Positions 35,919 through 44,929 are shown, numbered from the stretch's first letter. The stretch is DNA of 57,167 nucleotides from JAUVXE01 sp964349355 (GCA_964349355.1 CAYGFZ010000007.1:1-57167), one strand, 5' to 3'. Notes: generated by a model not told the origin, from the letters alone. A program made the numbers and translations.

Positions 35919-36823
35919 AGCGTACGCTCCCCGCCGAGGAGCCGGTGCATGCTCCCCGCTCGCGACCCGTCGATATCGCCACGGGACTCCGCCATGTCCA
36001 CCGCATGCGCCGCGAGCGCGCGGTACGACTCCCGGTAGAGTGCCGGAAGGGCCTCGAGTGCCTGCAGGTGGCGACGCACAGTCTCGATATCCCCGCGCAC
36101 GATCGGTCCCGTCAGCGCCTGTCGTGTGCCGAAGCGCCGCACGTTCGCGACCGTTCCCTGAAGCAGAGGGTCGACGGCTTCACGCGCGGATGCCTCGGGC
36201 ATCCCGGCCCGCACGAACATCTCGATCGCCATATCCTCGAGCGCGACAAGGAGATTGGAGGCTACGCTGGCAGCAGCGTGATAGAGGGGCTTGTCCGCCT
36301 CCTCGATCAGCACCGGGACTCCGCCGGCGGCCCGCACCAGAGCCTCGAGCAGCTCACGGGCATCAGGTTCAGTCGTCACGCCGAAGATCGTCCCGGGAAT
36401 CGCGTCGACAGCATGCGGAACGCTCACGAACGACTGCAACGGATGAACGCATCCGGTCATCGCTCCTGCCGAGGATGCTGCGCGCAGAGGGGCCAGACCG
36501 TGTACCCCACTCGCGTGGATCACGAACTGACCCGGTGAGAACCCGTCGCGTCCGGCAATCTCGCACACGACAGACTCGATATCGTCGTCCCCCACTGTGA
36601 CGAGCACGACCTTGGCCGAACGAGCCGCCTCTGCGTTGTCGGTCGTGCCACGGCCTCCCGTCGCAAGCGCAGCCGCGTCGAGATCCTCGGCCCGCCGCAC
36701 ACTCACAGCGGTGATGCGCGCACCAGCCCTCCTCAAGAGCAGGGCAAGCGCCTGGCCCACCCTGCCGGCGCCGATCACGGCGACGTCATGCTCGAATCGC
36801 TCTATGTCCTCGTGAGTGTTCAT
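35915..36823 (-). CDS. Rossmann-like / DUF2520 domain protein
   Basis: A 302-residue protein with a nucleotide-binding start VAVIGAGRVGQALALLL and a C-terminal DUF2520 part (GCVHPLQSF, ADKPLYHAAASVASNLLVAL). It resembles ketopantoate and F420-linked reductases in outline, and members often sit near pantothenate genes, but none are here. The reaction is unknown. It is coupled to queH by a 4-base overlap. Confidence 0.88.
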   Translation of the reverse strand: MNTHEDIERFEHDVAVIGAGRVGQALALLLRRAGARITAVSVRRAEDLDAAALATGGRGTTDNAEAARSAKVVLVTVGDDDIESVVCEIAGRDGFSPGQFVIHASGVHGLAPLRAASSAGAMTGCVHPLQSFVSVPHAVDAIPGTIFGVTTEPDARELLEALVRAAGGVPVLIEEADKPLYHAAASVASNLLVALEDMAIEMFVRAGMPEASAREAVDPLLQGTVANVRRFGTRQALTGPIVRGDIETVRRHLQALEALPALYRESYRALAAHAVDMAESRGDIDGSRAGSMHRLLGGERTL

Positions 36824-36842
36824 CCGACTATTGTACCCGCCC

Positions 36843-37484
36843 CTAACGGGCGATCAGATAGGAGACGAACGCTCCGATTCCGAAGAGCACGAACACCGCG
36901 CCCGAGATCCGCCCGACCACCTTGCGAGAGAAGCGTTTGCCCACTGCGGCGCCGATGAGTATCGCCGCACCGTTCACGAGCATCATCCCCAGAGCCGAGC
37001 CGAGCCAGACGGCGATGAAGAGACCCACGCTCGGTGTCTCCTCGGCGGCAACGCCTATCGCCGAGAGGGCCCGTGTCGCGACTCCCGGATCGGCTGCGAT
37101 CGCAAACGTGAGCACCTGGGTCTTGTCACCGAGCTCGGCAAGGAAGAACGCTGTCGCCACCGCGACCACCGGTCCGAACCCCGATCCGCGACCGGGAACC
37201 GCTTCTTCAGCGTCCGTCTTCGCAGAGTCCACGAACGACCAGATGCCGAAAGCCACGAACAGCACGCTCGTAAGCACTGCAAGTACACCTGCAGGTACCA
37301 GGTCCCCCACGACGCGCCCCGCGCCTGTGGCAAGGAACTGCAGCGCGAGCACCGCAAGAAAGACGCCGAGGAAGACGCGCCGGGCAGGATAGCGCGTGGC
37401 GAGCAGCAGGGAGAGCATCTGGGTCTTGTCGCCCAGCTCGGCCAGGGCCACCAGTGTGGCAGCGACCACGAAAACTCCTAGCAC
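36843..37484 (-). CDS. TMEM165/GDT1 family (UPF0016) membrane transporter
   Basis: A 213-residue membrane protein with two copies of the family motif ELGDKTQ (about residues 16-22 and 116-122) set in two homologous three-helix halves. Bacterial GDT1-like proteins (for example MneA) export manganese, and plant or fungal ones carry Mn or Ca; Mn export is therefore likely. A linker of charged residues joins the halves. It ends 20 bases before the DUF2520 start. Confidence 0.9.
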   Translation of the reverse strand: MLGVFVVAATLVALAELGDKTQMLSLLLATRYPARRVFLGVFLAVLALQFLATGAGRVVGDLVPAGVLAVLTSVLFVAFGIWSFVDSAKTDAEEAVPGRGSGFGPVVAVATAFFLAELGDKTQVLTFAIAADPGVATRALSAIGVAAEETPSVGLFIAVWLGSALGMMLVNGAAILIGAAVGKRFSRKVVGRISGAVFVLFGIGAFVSYLIAR

Positions 37485-37521
37485 CCCTCACTCCTCACCA
37501 AAGACGTGTCACGGAACACAG

Positions 37522-37548
37522 AAGGCGGCCCCCGAAAGGAGCCGCCTT
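37522..37548 (-). terminator. rho-independent-type terminator after the cold-shock gene
   Basis: An 8-bp perfect stem AAGGCGGC/GCCGCCTT with a loop of about 11 bases lies 27 bases after the cold-shock stop. On the minus strand the stem is followed by TTCTGTGTT, only a weak T tract. It should end the short single-gene cold-shock message ahead of the GDT1 gene. Confidence 0.65.
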
Positions 37549-37574
37549 CCCAAAGGCTCATGTAGGCCGGCGTA

Positions 37575-37778
37575 CTACGCCGAACGTACGTTACTCGCCT
37601 GCTCCTTGCCGTTCTGCCCGGTGGTGACTTCGAAGACCACGGCCTGGCCTTCCTCGAGGGTCTTGAAACCCTCCATCTGGATCTCGCTGAAGTGGACGAA
37701 GAGATCCTCGCCATCTTCACGGGAGATGAAGCCATAACCCTTGTCCGGATTGAACCACTTGACGACACCTTCTGCCAT
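37575..37778 (-). CDS. csp: cold-shock domain protein
   Basis: A 67-residue single CSD protein that binds single-stranded RNA or DNA. It has RNP1 KGYGFI and RNP2 DLFVHFS. Start MAEGVVKWFN has GGAGG about 10 bases upstream. An apparent single-gene unit with its own terminator; about 200 bases upstream lie before the next gene (37985), giving room for a long leader, which is usual for cold-shock mRNA. Confidence 0.96.
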   Translation of the reverse strand: MAEGVVKWFNPDKGYGFISREDGEDLFVHFSEIQMEGFKTLEEGQAVVFEVTTGQNGKEQASNVRSA

Positions 37779-37984
37779 GCGAACTCATCCTCCCACCCAT
37801 ACCGGGTCACGCCGTGCGACTCGCTTGCCCTCGAGCGCCCCCTTGACTCCCCCACAGAGTGGAACAATCGCCTGGTGGTGCCGTACGCGACAAACCCGTC
37901 GCAGCTTTCCGCGGTCCGGATGGACCGCCAGAAAGATTCTAGCGCTTCGGAGTCAAGCCGGGCAACCCGGGAGCCGGGACCAGT

Positions 37985-38731
37985 TCAGTCGCCCCGTCCC
38001 CTCTGCGTGAACAACACGATCATCAGTACCACCAGGGCGATCCCCAGCAACCCGAGAAGCACCGGTAGCACTCCGGGCCGGGCAGGAGACCCGTCCGTGC
38101 CCGCCCCTGCCCGCCCATAGGCGGCAGTGACCGTGAACTCCTGGCCTTCGGCGAGTGTGACCGGTCTGAGGGTGTAGAGTCTCTCTCCTGCCGCATTGAC
38201 CCTCGGCGGACCCGGCGCCTCCGGATCGAGTCGGACCTCCTCGGCGGTCGGAGGTAGCCGTACCGAGAACGAGACCTCTCCGGCAGGCACCGACTGCACC
38301 CAGTCGAACACTGTGGTGGTCAGGCCGTCCACTATCGCGAGCGGCGGTCCCACAGCCTCGTACTGGACTGTGCGGGTGGACTCGACGGTGATTTCCAGGG
38401 CCTGGCCCCCCGGCACATCTACGACAGCACTCTCGCGCTCGGGATCCTCGGCGACGGGACCTCCGAGGATCTCGCCCGACCAGATGACGCGGGAGCCCTC
38501 GGGGAGCGGCAGGCGAACGGTTGCAGGCAGTTCAACCTCATCCGGGATGTGACCGGTCACGATGAACAGGGCGTAACCTGGTTCGCCACCCGGCCACAGC
38601 TGGACCTCCATCGCTGTCCCCGCAAGCGAGACCGGCTGAGCGATCGCGACCGAAGACGCGAGCACAGCCACTCCGGTAATGAGCACGAGTAGCCAGCGCA
38701 GCGATCGGGCACGTTCACGCGCCCTCATCAC
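37985..38731 (-). CDS. secreted protein with C-terminal membrane anchor
   Basis: A 248-residue protein of unknown family. It has a signal peptide (about 12-32, LRWLLVLITGVAVLASS then AQP), a beta-rich middle (VELPATVRLPLPEGSRVIW, GEVSFSVRLPPTAEEV) and a C-terminal membrane segment (about 224-243) with a basic end. This is the layout of a wall-side domain held by one helix. It overlaps folD by 4 bases, but a folate role is unlikely. No catalytic motif is seen. Confidence 0.7.
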   Translation of the reverse strand: MMRARERARSLRWLLVLITGVAVLASSVAIAQPVSLAGTAMEVQLWPGGEPGYALFIVTGHIPDEVELPATVRLPLPEGSRVIWSGEILGGPVAEDPERESAVVDVPGGQALEITVESTRTVQYEAVGPPLAIVDGLTTTVFDWVQSVPAGEVSFSVRLPPTAEEVRLDPEAPGPPRVNAAGERLYTLRPVTLAEGQEFTVTAAYGRAGAGTDGSPARPGVLPVLLGLLGIALVVLMIVLFTQRGRGD

Positions 38732-39576
38732 AGTCCCGCCGCCTCTACGGCGGCATGAACCGTGTTAGCGACGAGCATCGCCCGGGTCATCGGCCCGACC
38801 CCGCCCGGAACCGGGGTGATCGCCGAGGCGATCGGCTCGACGGAAGCGAAGTCCACGTCGCCGACCATCCCGGCATCGGTGCGGTTGATGCCGACATCGA
38901 TGACGACGGCACCCTCCTTGACGTAGTCCGCCGTCACCATCTCGGGCCTCCCTACCGCCGCGACAAGCACGTCGGCCCTGCGACAGACGGCGGGCAGGTC
39001 GTGCGTGCGGCTGTGGCAGACAGTAACGGTGGCGTGCTCCTCGAGCAGCATGAGAGCCATCGGCTTGCCGACGATGGTCGACCGGCCGATCACCACGGCC
39101 TCTTTGCCCTTCAGGTCGATGCCGTAGTGTGCCAGCATGCGCATCACGCCGGCCGGAGTACACGCGCGCGGCGCCGGGAGCCCGCGCATGAGCCGTCCAA
39201 GGCTCGCCGGGTGAAAGCCGTCGACATCTTTCTCGGGAGCGATCCGCGCGATTGCCTCCTCGACATCGAGGTGAGCGGGGAGCGGCATTTGAACGAGGAT
39301 CCCGTGGACCGAGGAGTCGGAGTTGCACGCGTCGATGATCTCGAGAAGATCGGCCTGCGAGATGTCAGCCGGACGACGGTAGTCGACCGCTTTCACCCCC
39401 GCTTGCGCACAATCGCGCTCCTTCATGCGCACGTAGGTGGCCGACGCCGAATCGTCGCCCACCAGCACGACAGCGAGCCCCGGAACGACGCCTGCATCGG
39501 CGAGTCGGGTGACATCGCCGGCTACCTCGGCTTTGACCGCGGCTGCTACCGCATTTCCATCCAGAATGAGCGCCAT
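38728..39576 (-). CDS. folD: methylene-THF dehydrogenase / methenyl-THF cyclohydrolase
   Basis: Bifunctional FolD interconverts methylene-, methenyl- and formyl-tetrahydrofolate. The 282-residue protein has the catalytic Lys in YVRMKERDC, VQMPLPAHL, the nucleotide site GRSTIVGKP and the end motif PVPGGVGPMTRAML. It follows fhs by 2 bases, so the two enzymes form one C1 branch, usable for formate assimilation or, in acetogens, the methyl branch of the Wood-Ljungdahl pathway. Confidence 0.96.
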   Translation of the reverse strand: MALILDGNAVAAAVKAEVAGDVTRLADAGVVPGLAVVLVGDDSASATYVRMKERDCAQAGVKAVDYRRPADISQADLLEIIDACNSDSSVHGILVQMPLPAHLDVEEAIARIAPEKDVDGFHPASLGRLMRGLPAPRACTPAGVMRMLAHYGIDLKGKEAVVIGRSTIVGKPMALMLLEEHATVTVCHSRTHDLPAVCRRADVLVAAVGRPEMVTADYVKEGAVVIDVGINRTDAGMVGDVDFASVEPIASAITPVPGGVGPMTRAMLVANTVHAAVEAAGL

Positions 39577-39578
39577 AG

Positions 39579-41279
39579 TCAGAACAGTCCCTTCACCGTG
39601 CCGTCAGCATCGATATCGATTCCCTCACCTGCGGGGCGCGCGGGAAGACCCGGCATCGTCAGGATGTCGCCACACAGAGCATAGAAGAACCCGGCCCCCG
39701 CCGAGAGACGTACGTCTCGGACAGGAAGAGTCCAGCCGCGCGGTCGCCCCTTGAGGGTCGGATCGTGACTGAGAGAGAGGTGCGTCTTTGCCATACATAC
39801 CGGGAGACGAACGTACCCCATGTCAGCGAGGAGGTCTATCGAGCGACGAGCCGAAAGGGAGAACTCGACCCCGTCGGCCCCGTAAACCCCGGTGGCCACC
39901 TTCTCGATTTTGATCTCAAGCGCATCTTCCTCATCGTATGTGAAACGGAGCGGGTCCGCTTCTCGTCCGTCACACGCAGCGACGACCGCCTCGGCGAGTT
40001 CCTCACCACCGGCGCCGCCTTCCGTATGGAGCCTGTGGGTCGTCGCACCGACAGCTCCGGCAGCTATCGCCGCCTCGCGGATAACCGCGTGTTCCGCATC
40101 GCTGTCAGCCGGGAAGTGGTTCACTGCTACGACGACCGGCACACCGAACCCTCTCATGATCGCGATGTGTGCCCTCAAATTGTCCAGCCCCGCGCGTACC
40201 GCATCGACATCCTCGACCGCGAGTGCCGGGTCCAGCGGCGAGCCCGCGCGTACATCGAAGCGCCCGGAGTGCACCTTCAGAGCGCGCACGGTACACACGA
40301 GCACTGCGCAGTCGGGCGCAAGCCCCGACTCCCGACACTTGATGTTCACGAACTTCTCGGCACCCATATCCGCACCGAAACCCGCCTCCGTCACCACGTA
40401 CTCGCCGTGCGCGAGTGCGACACGGTCAGCGATTATGGAGTTGTTGCCCTGGGCGATGTTGGCGAAGGGGCCGGCATGGACAAGTACAGGGCCGCCCTCG
40501 AGGTTCTGCATCAACGTGGGCTTGATAGCGTCACGCATCAGAACCGTCATGGAACCTGCCACACCGATGTCCTCGGTCGTGACCGGCCGTCCATCGCGAG
40601 TTGTGGCGACCACGATCCGCCCGATCCGGACCCTTAAGTCGGCAAGGCTCCCGGCCAGGGCGAGGATCGCCATGAGTTCGCTGGCGGCGGTGATGTCCCA
40701 CCCGGACTCGCGGGGTACGCCGTTGGTCCGCCCGCCGAGGCCGACGACACTCTGACGCAGCACCCGATCGGAGATGTCCATCACCCGCCGCCAGGTAACG
40801 CTATGCGGATCGATAGCGAGGGCGTTGCCATGGTACAGATGGTTATCCAGGAACGCCGCAGCGAGGTTGTGGGCCGAGGTGACAGCGTGCGCGTCTCCCG
40901 TCAGGTGCAGGTTGAGGTCCTCCATCGGCAGGACCTGGGAGTAACCGCCACCGGCTGCACCACCTTTGACCCCGAAGACGGGACCCAGGGATGGCTGCCT
41001 GATGCACGTGAACGCCCGGTGACCGAGTCTCGCGAGTGCCTGTCCGAGGCCGACGGCGGTGAGCGTTTTGCCCTCCCCAAGCGGGGTCGGCGTCACCGCA
41101 GTAACGACGATGTAGCGACCTCGCGCCCCACCATCGCCCGTTGCAGCTCTCGCTCCGTCCACTTTGGCCTTATGGGGTCCGTACAGCTCAAGTGTGTCAG
41201 GATCGATCCCCGATTCGGTCGCCACATCGACGATCGGGCGCAACTGTGACCGGTGGGCGATCTCGATGTCGGTGAGCAC
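39579..41279 (-). CDS. fhs: formate-tetrahydrofolate ligase
   Basis: Fhs joins formate to tetrahydrofolate with ATP. The 566-residue protein has the ATP loop TPLGEGKTLTAVGLGQAL, the RQPSLGPVFGVKGGAAGGGY block and NHFPADSDAEH. I prefer the GTG at 41279 (AGGGG 7 bases upstream, start LTDIEIAHRSQL) over a longer start at 41318. The gene precedes folD. Presence of fhs is typical of anaerobes that use formate as C1 source. Confidence 0.95.
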   Translation of the reverse strand: MLTDIEIAHRSQLRPIVDVATESGIDPDTLELYGPHKAKVDGARAATGDGGARGRYIVVTAVTPTPLGEGKTLTAVGLGQALARLGHRAFTCIRQPSLGPVFGVKGGAAGGGYSQVLPMEDLNLHLTGDAHAVTSAHNLAAAFLDNHLYHGNALAIDPHSVTWRRVMDISDRVLRQSVVGLGGRTNGVPRESGWDITAASELMAILALAGSLADLRVRIGRIVVATTRDGRPVTTEDIGVAGSMTVLMRDAIKPTLMQNLEGGPVLVHAGPFANIAQGNNSIIADRVALAHGEYVVTEAGFGADMGAEKFVNIKCRESGLAPDCAVLVCTVRALKVHSGRFDVRAGSPLDPALAVEDVDAVRAGLDNLRAHIAIMRGFGVPVVVAVNHFPADSDAEHAVIREAAIAAGAVGATTHRLHTEGGAGGEELAEAVVAACDGREADPLRFTYDEEDALEIKIEKVATGVYGADGVEFSLSARRSIDLLADMGYVRLPVCMAKTHLSLSHDPTLKGRPRGWTLPVRDVRLSAGAGFFYALCGDILTMPGLPARPAGEGIDIDADGTVKGLF

Positions 41280-41332
41280 CTGGCTGCCCCTCCTAGCGCG
41301 ACACGTGCGCGGGCACAACGGCGTGCAGTGTA

Positions 41333-41917
41333 CTACTCCTTGACGATGCTGAGGAGGTTCTTGAACTCAGATGTCCCGGCTCGACCGACCGCCTCGTACA
41401 TGACCGACTCGCTGCTCGTCACAATCACACCAGCCGTGCGTATCCGATCGAGCGCGAGCTCATGCATCGCGACATCTCGCGAGCAGCACCCGTCGGCTGC
41501 GACGTGGACGACATAGCCCTCCTCGGCCAGCGCGAGCGCGGTCTGGGTGACACAGATATGAGTCTCCATGCCGACGAGGACGACCTGTCTGCGCCCGGTA
41601 GCGCAGAGCGCCTCGGAGAAATCAGGCTCCTTCGCACAACAGAACGCCATCTTGTCGACCCCTTGCACATTCGCGCCCTCCTCGGCCAGTTCGAGCAGCA
41701 GCCCTTCAAGCTCGGGAACCGTCGAGCCAAGGCCGCGGGGGTACTGGCGCGTGAGGATCACAGGGGCTGACAGCATCGCGGCGACCCGGGCGAGCCTGCC
41801 GGTTGCCGCGACGACGCGCTCCTTGTCGGGCATCACGTCAGCTAGACGTTCCTGGATGTCGATGATGACAAGTGCGAACGAATCTCGCTCGACTCGACTC
41901 AGTGCGGTTGAATGCAT
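41333..41917 (-). CDS. isochorismatase family cysteine hydrolase
   Basis: A 194-residue cysteine hydrolase of the YcaC/isochorismatase type. The triad is visible: Asp in LVIIDIQERL, Lys in GVDKMAFC, Cys in METHICVTQTAL. Substrates in the family range from isochorismate to nicotinamide and small amides, so the function is open. The ATG at 41917 follows AGGAG by 5-6 bases; a GTG at 41923 is a weaker option. Confidence 0.9.
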   Translation of the reverse strand: MHSTALSRVERDSFALVIIDIQERLADVMPDKERVVAATGRLARVAAMLSAPVILTRQYPRGLGSTVPELEGLLLELAEEGANVQGVDKMAFCCAKEPDFSEALCATGRRQVVLVGMETHICVTQTALALAEEGYVVHVAADGCCSRDVAMHELALDRIRTAGVIVTSSESVMYEAVGRAGTSEFKNLLSIVKE

Positions 41918-42034
41918 CACCACTCCTCTCGTTTGATCGTGTCGATTCTACAGGAGGACGACGCTCTGCGTGGGTATACACACGGTGTCCGCCGAGGCGG
42001 GCACCCGTACACCGATTCCAGACGGAGGACGACA

Positions 42035-42382
42035 ATGAGCGATGCACCTATCCTCGGCCCGATGAACAACATCACAGACCTTGACGCAGCCAGTGACTTC
42101 GAGCGCAAGCACACCCCCCACATCGCCGCCAAGCGCGACGGCGAGCATGTCGAGGTGCGGATAAAGGTGGGGCACTACGTCTCGCACCCTAACCAGCCGG
42201 ATCACTACATCCAGTGGATCGAGCTCTACGCCGATGGGGCACCGATAGCACGGTTCGATCTCTCGCCGGTCGCAACGGATCCCGACGTCGGCGTGGTCGT
42301 TGCCGTAGACGCGGGGACGACGCTCCGGGCCGTCGAATACTGCAATCTGCACGGCCTGTGGGCCGCAGAGATCGAGGCCTGA
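42035..42382 (+). CDS. superoxide reductase (neelaredoxin type)
   Basis: A 115-residue one-iron superoxide reductase, which turns superoxide to hydrogen peroxide without making oxygen, a typical anaerobe defence. The five iron ligands fit His26 (KHTPHI), His51 (SHP), His57 (DHYIQW), Cys103 and His106 (EYCNLHG). The N-terminal desulforedoxin domain of two-iron forms is absent. The Glu-Lys pair usual before the first His reads ERKH. GGAGG lies upstream of the ATG at 42035; the longer upstream reading has no support. Confidence 0.93.
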   Translation: MSDAPILGPMNNITDLDAASDFERKHTPHIAAKRDGEHVEVRIKVGHYVSHPNQPDHYIQWIELYADGAPIARFDLSPVATDPDVGVVVAVDAGTTLRAVEYCNLHGLWAAEIEA

Positions 42383-42395
42383 GAGGCTCTGCCCG

Positions 42396-42801
42396 TTAGG
42401 AGATGCGCTCCAGGTCGTCAAGCCAGAGGGCCGAGTCATCCCTGCGCCAGACCATCAATCGATCCTCATCGGCCGGGTTCTTCGTGCGATGGTACCTGGT
42501 GTAGAACCACCGTGTTGGATGCCTCGTTCGACGCATCCGGCGTCCCGAACTCCTCGAGTTCGGCTTCCTGCGGGACGATGAGTGTGCGGATCGGATCGGA
42601 TGGGTCGGACCAGTCGACGAGGCCCAGATAGTATTCGGTGGCGCAAAACGAGTACCGCACAGTCACCTCACCCAGTGCGGACTGCTCTGTCGGCGACAAG
42701 CGCGCCAGTCGGGTCACATCGCGTACAGGGGTACTTCGACGAGCAGGATGTCCACCACCACGCACCGCCGAGGATTGAAAGTCCATATGATTGCCGCTCA
42801 T
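42396..42801 (-). pseudogene. KamA-type radical SAM aminomutase remnant, middle deleted
   Basis: From the ATG at 42801 (GAGGAG just upstream) about 98 residues read like the N-terminus of lysine/glutamate 2,3-aminomutase family proteins: DVTRLARLSPTEQSALGEV, YYLGLVDWSDPSDPIR, DASNEASNTVV. At about 42505-42510 the similarity jumps to another frame, which gives YTRYHRTKNPADEDRLMVW then SALWLDDLERIS and a stop at 42396, matching the family C-terminus. The whole radical SAM core with its CxxxCxxC cluster, about 250 codons, is missing, so no activity is possible. In the first frame the product would stop as a 111-residue peptide. Family assignment is from remembered family patterns. Confidence 0.75.
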
Positions 42802-42805
42802 GTTC

Positions 42806-42870
42806 TCCTCGGGTCGGGGACAGTTCCGGCACTCTTCGATTCAGTGCCGCCCCCACATTTTACCCGAGGA
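42806..42870. repeat. 9-base inverted repeat upstream of the KamA remnant
   Basis: TCCTCGGGT at 42806-42814 and ACCCGAGGA at 42862-42870 are exact inverted copies separated by 47 bases. The first copy overlaps the ribosome-binding site of the KamA remnant. A transcript across it could fold and hide that site, or the repeat could be chance in GC-rich DNA. Confidence 0.4.
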
Positions 42871-42966
42871 GTGCAATCGCGTCGCCTCCGACCGTTCGTC
42901 AGGTTTGTCTGACCTATCATCTCCCTATCTACCGATAATCTCCATAGAGGCCGTCGACGAGCGGGG

Positions 42967-43308
42967 GTGGTACGGGTGCACTGCAGACTAAAGGACCTCG
43001 TCGGCTTCCCCGCGGCCTGCGAAGCCGAGACATGTGTCTTCTGGCGAGAGCCGGACCCCGGGCACGGCACGAGGACACCCGGCTGCGTACTCGAAGAGTT
43101 CGCTCTGACCGGCACCTTCGCCGATCGTCTGACGCTGTGGCTCCTGGCTTACAAGTTCGCCGCAGACCGGGCGGCCACGGCAAGACAAGTGAATGCCCAA
43201 CACGAGCGAAACCTCCGCAGGGCACCGACGCTCTCCGGTTCGCCCTTCATCCGGTCCGGGCGTCCTCAGAACAGCCCGTCCTGGCCTCGGCGTACCTCGG
43301 TCGCCTGA
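42967..43308 (+). CDS. small cysteine-containing hypothetical protein
   Basis: A reading frame of 113 codons from GTG (42967 or, with GGGGG upstream, 42976). The first 70 residues look coding: HCRLKDLVGFPAACEAETCV, then FWREP and GCVLEEFALTG, with four cysteines (C-x13-C-x4-C-x16-C) that could bind zinc or a cluster. The last 40 residues are basic, of low complexity and overlap the end of ruvB on the other strand by 43 bases, so the native C-terminus is doubtful. I know no named family. Confidence 0.5.
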   Translation: MVRVHCRLKDLVGFPAACEAETCVFWREPDPGHGTRTPGCVLEEFALTGTFADRLTLWLLAYKFAADRAATARQVNAQHERNLRRAPTLSGSPFIRSGRPQNSPSWPRRTSVA

Positions 43309-44348
43309 GGCGCCGCCTCTCCCAGGTGCTCATAGGCACGCGGGGTCGCCTGTCGCCCCTTGGGCGTGCGCGCAAGGAACCCGAGTTGCAGCAGATATGG
43401 CTCGTAGACATCCTCGAGAGTAGCAGGCTCCTCGCCGACAGCTGCCGCCAGGGTGTTCAGCCCCACAGGGCGACCCGAGAACCTGTGCACCAGCGTCTCA
43501 AGTATAGAGAGATCCATCGTATCCAGCCCGACATGGTCGACCTCGAAGAACGCGAGTGCCTCGGCTGAGATGTCTTCGGTGATACGTCCCTCGTGACGCA
43601 CCTGAGCGTAATCACGGACGCGCTTGAGTAGCCGGTTCGCCAACCGCGGCGTCCCACGCGACCGCCTCGCGATCTCTGCGGCGCCCTCGGTATCGATACT
43701 CACGCTCAAGATACCTGCCGATCTGCGAACGATATGCGCGAGTTCGTCGGCCGTGTAGTAGTCGAGCCGGAACGCCATGCCGAACCGGTCCCGAAGTGGG
43801 CCGGTGAGCAGGCCCGTCCGGGTCGTAGCGCCCACCAGCGTGAAACGCGGAAGGTCGAGGCGAAGACTTCGCGCCGCCGGACCTTTGCCGATCACGATAT
43901 CGAGCGCGAAGTCCTCCATCGCCGGATAGAGCACCTCTTCGACCGCACGGTTCAGTCGGTGGATCTCATCGATGAAGAGCACGTCTCGCTCTTCGAGGTT
44001 GGTAAGTATCGCAGCCAGATCGCCAGACCGCTCGATCGCCGGCCCGCTCGTTGTCTTGAACTGCACACCGAGTTCAGCCGCGATCACCGCAGCCAGCGTG
44101 GTCTTCCCGAGTCCCGGAGGACCGGAGAGCAGGATGTGGTCGAGCGACTCATCGCGCCCTTTCGCTGCATCGATCAGTACGCCGAGGTTCTCTTTGACGC
44201 GCACCTGTCCGAGATAGTCATCCAGGCAGCGCGGCCTCAGCGAACGATCGATCTCCAGGTCGTCCGGGGTGTAGTCCGCCGAGACGAGGCGCTCCGGGTC
44301 ATCGTGCACGGGATCGGATCCGTCGGTCGGCTCCCAGATAGTGCTCAC
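43266..44348 (-). CDS. ruvB: Holliday junction branch migration helicase RuvB
   Basis: RuvB is the hexameric AAA+ motor that drives branch migration with RuvA. The 360-residue protein has Walker A GPPGLGKTTLA, Walker B FIDEIHRLNR, the sensor GATTRTGLLTGPLRDRFG, and a winged-helix end. The GTG start overlaps the ruvA stop (GTGA). A longer upstream reading lies within ruvA and ruvC and is rejected. Confidence 0.97.
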   Translation of the reverse strand: MSTIWEPTDGSDPVHDDPERLVSADYTPDDLEIDRSLRPRCLDDYLGQVRVKENLGVLIDAAKGRDESLDHILLSGPPGLGKTTLAAVIAAELGVQFKTTSGPAIERSGDLAAILTNLEERDVLFIDEIHRLNRAVEEVLYPAMEDFALDIVIGKGPAARSLRLDLPRFTLVGATTRTGLLTGPLRDRFGMAFRLDYYTADELAHIVRRSAGILSVSIDTEGAAEIARRSRGTPRLANRLLKRVRDYAQVRHEGRITEDISAEALAFFEVDHVGLDTMDLSILETLVHRFSGRPVGLNTLAAAVGEEPATLEDVYEPYLLQLGFLARTPKGRQATPRAYEHLGEAAPQATEVRRGQDGLF

Positions 44349-44929
44349 GAGCCACCTCCGAGCCTCTTCAGAGCGTGTTTTACCAACTGCGCCGGTGTGG
44401 CGTCCGGCGACGCTCCCTTGAGAGCTGCCGCTGCCTCCGCTGATGAGAAGCCCATCGTCACGAGAGCCTGCCGGGCCTCGCCCGCGAGACCTGCCGAGGA
44501 CAACGGGGCCGCTCCGGCACCGGAGGCGATCCCCACCTTGTCTTTCAGCTCGAGGATGATGCGCTGTGCCATCTTCGTCCCGATTCCCGGGATACTCGAG
44601 ACGAGCGCCGGATCCTCGGCGGCGATCCCTTCGGCAAGTACTGCAGGCGGGTACGAGGAGAGTGCAGCGAGTGCGACCTTGGGGCCTACACCACTGACGG
44701 TTATCAACTGCTCGAAGAGGCGCTTCTCCTCGACGGCGACGAACCCGAACAACGAGAGTTCGTCTTCGCGGACGTGGAGGTACGTGTGGACGCGGACAGT
44801 GTCGCCCTCGTGCGGGAGCGCCGAGATCGACGTCGTAGACATCGCAAGTCGCAGGCCCACGCCACCGACCTCGAGAACGCAGTGCGACGGTCCGCGCTCG
44901 GCTACGGTGCCGGTCAGGAAGGTGATCAC
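44345..44929 (-). CDS. ruvA: Holliday junction DNA-binding protein RuvA
   Basis: A 194-residue RuvA: N-terminal OB fold (MITFLTGTVAERGPSHCVLE), tandem helix-hairpin-helix motifs (LITVSGVGPKVALAALS, VSSIPGIGTKMAQRIILELK) and a C-terminal RuvB-binding domain (ALVTMGFSSAEAAAAL). It overlaps both ruvC and ruvB by 4 bases, so all three resolvasome subunits are coupled. Confidence 0.96.
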   Translation of the reverse strand: MITFLTGTVAERGPSHCVLEVGGVGLRLAMSTTSISALPHEGDTVRVHTYLHVREDELSLFGFVAVEEKRLFEQLITVSGVGPKVALAALSSYPPAVLAEGIAAEDPALVSSIPGIGTKMAQRIILELKDKVGIASGAGAAPLSSAGLAGEARQALVTMGFSSAEAAAALKGASPDATPAQLVKHALKRLGGGS

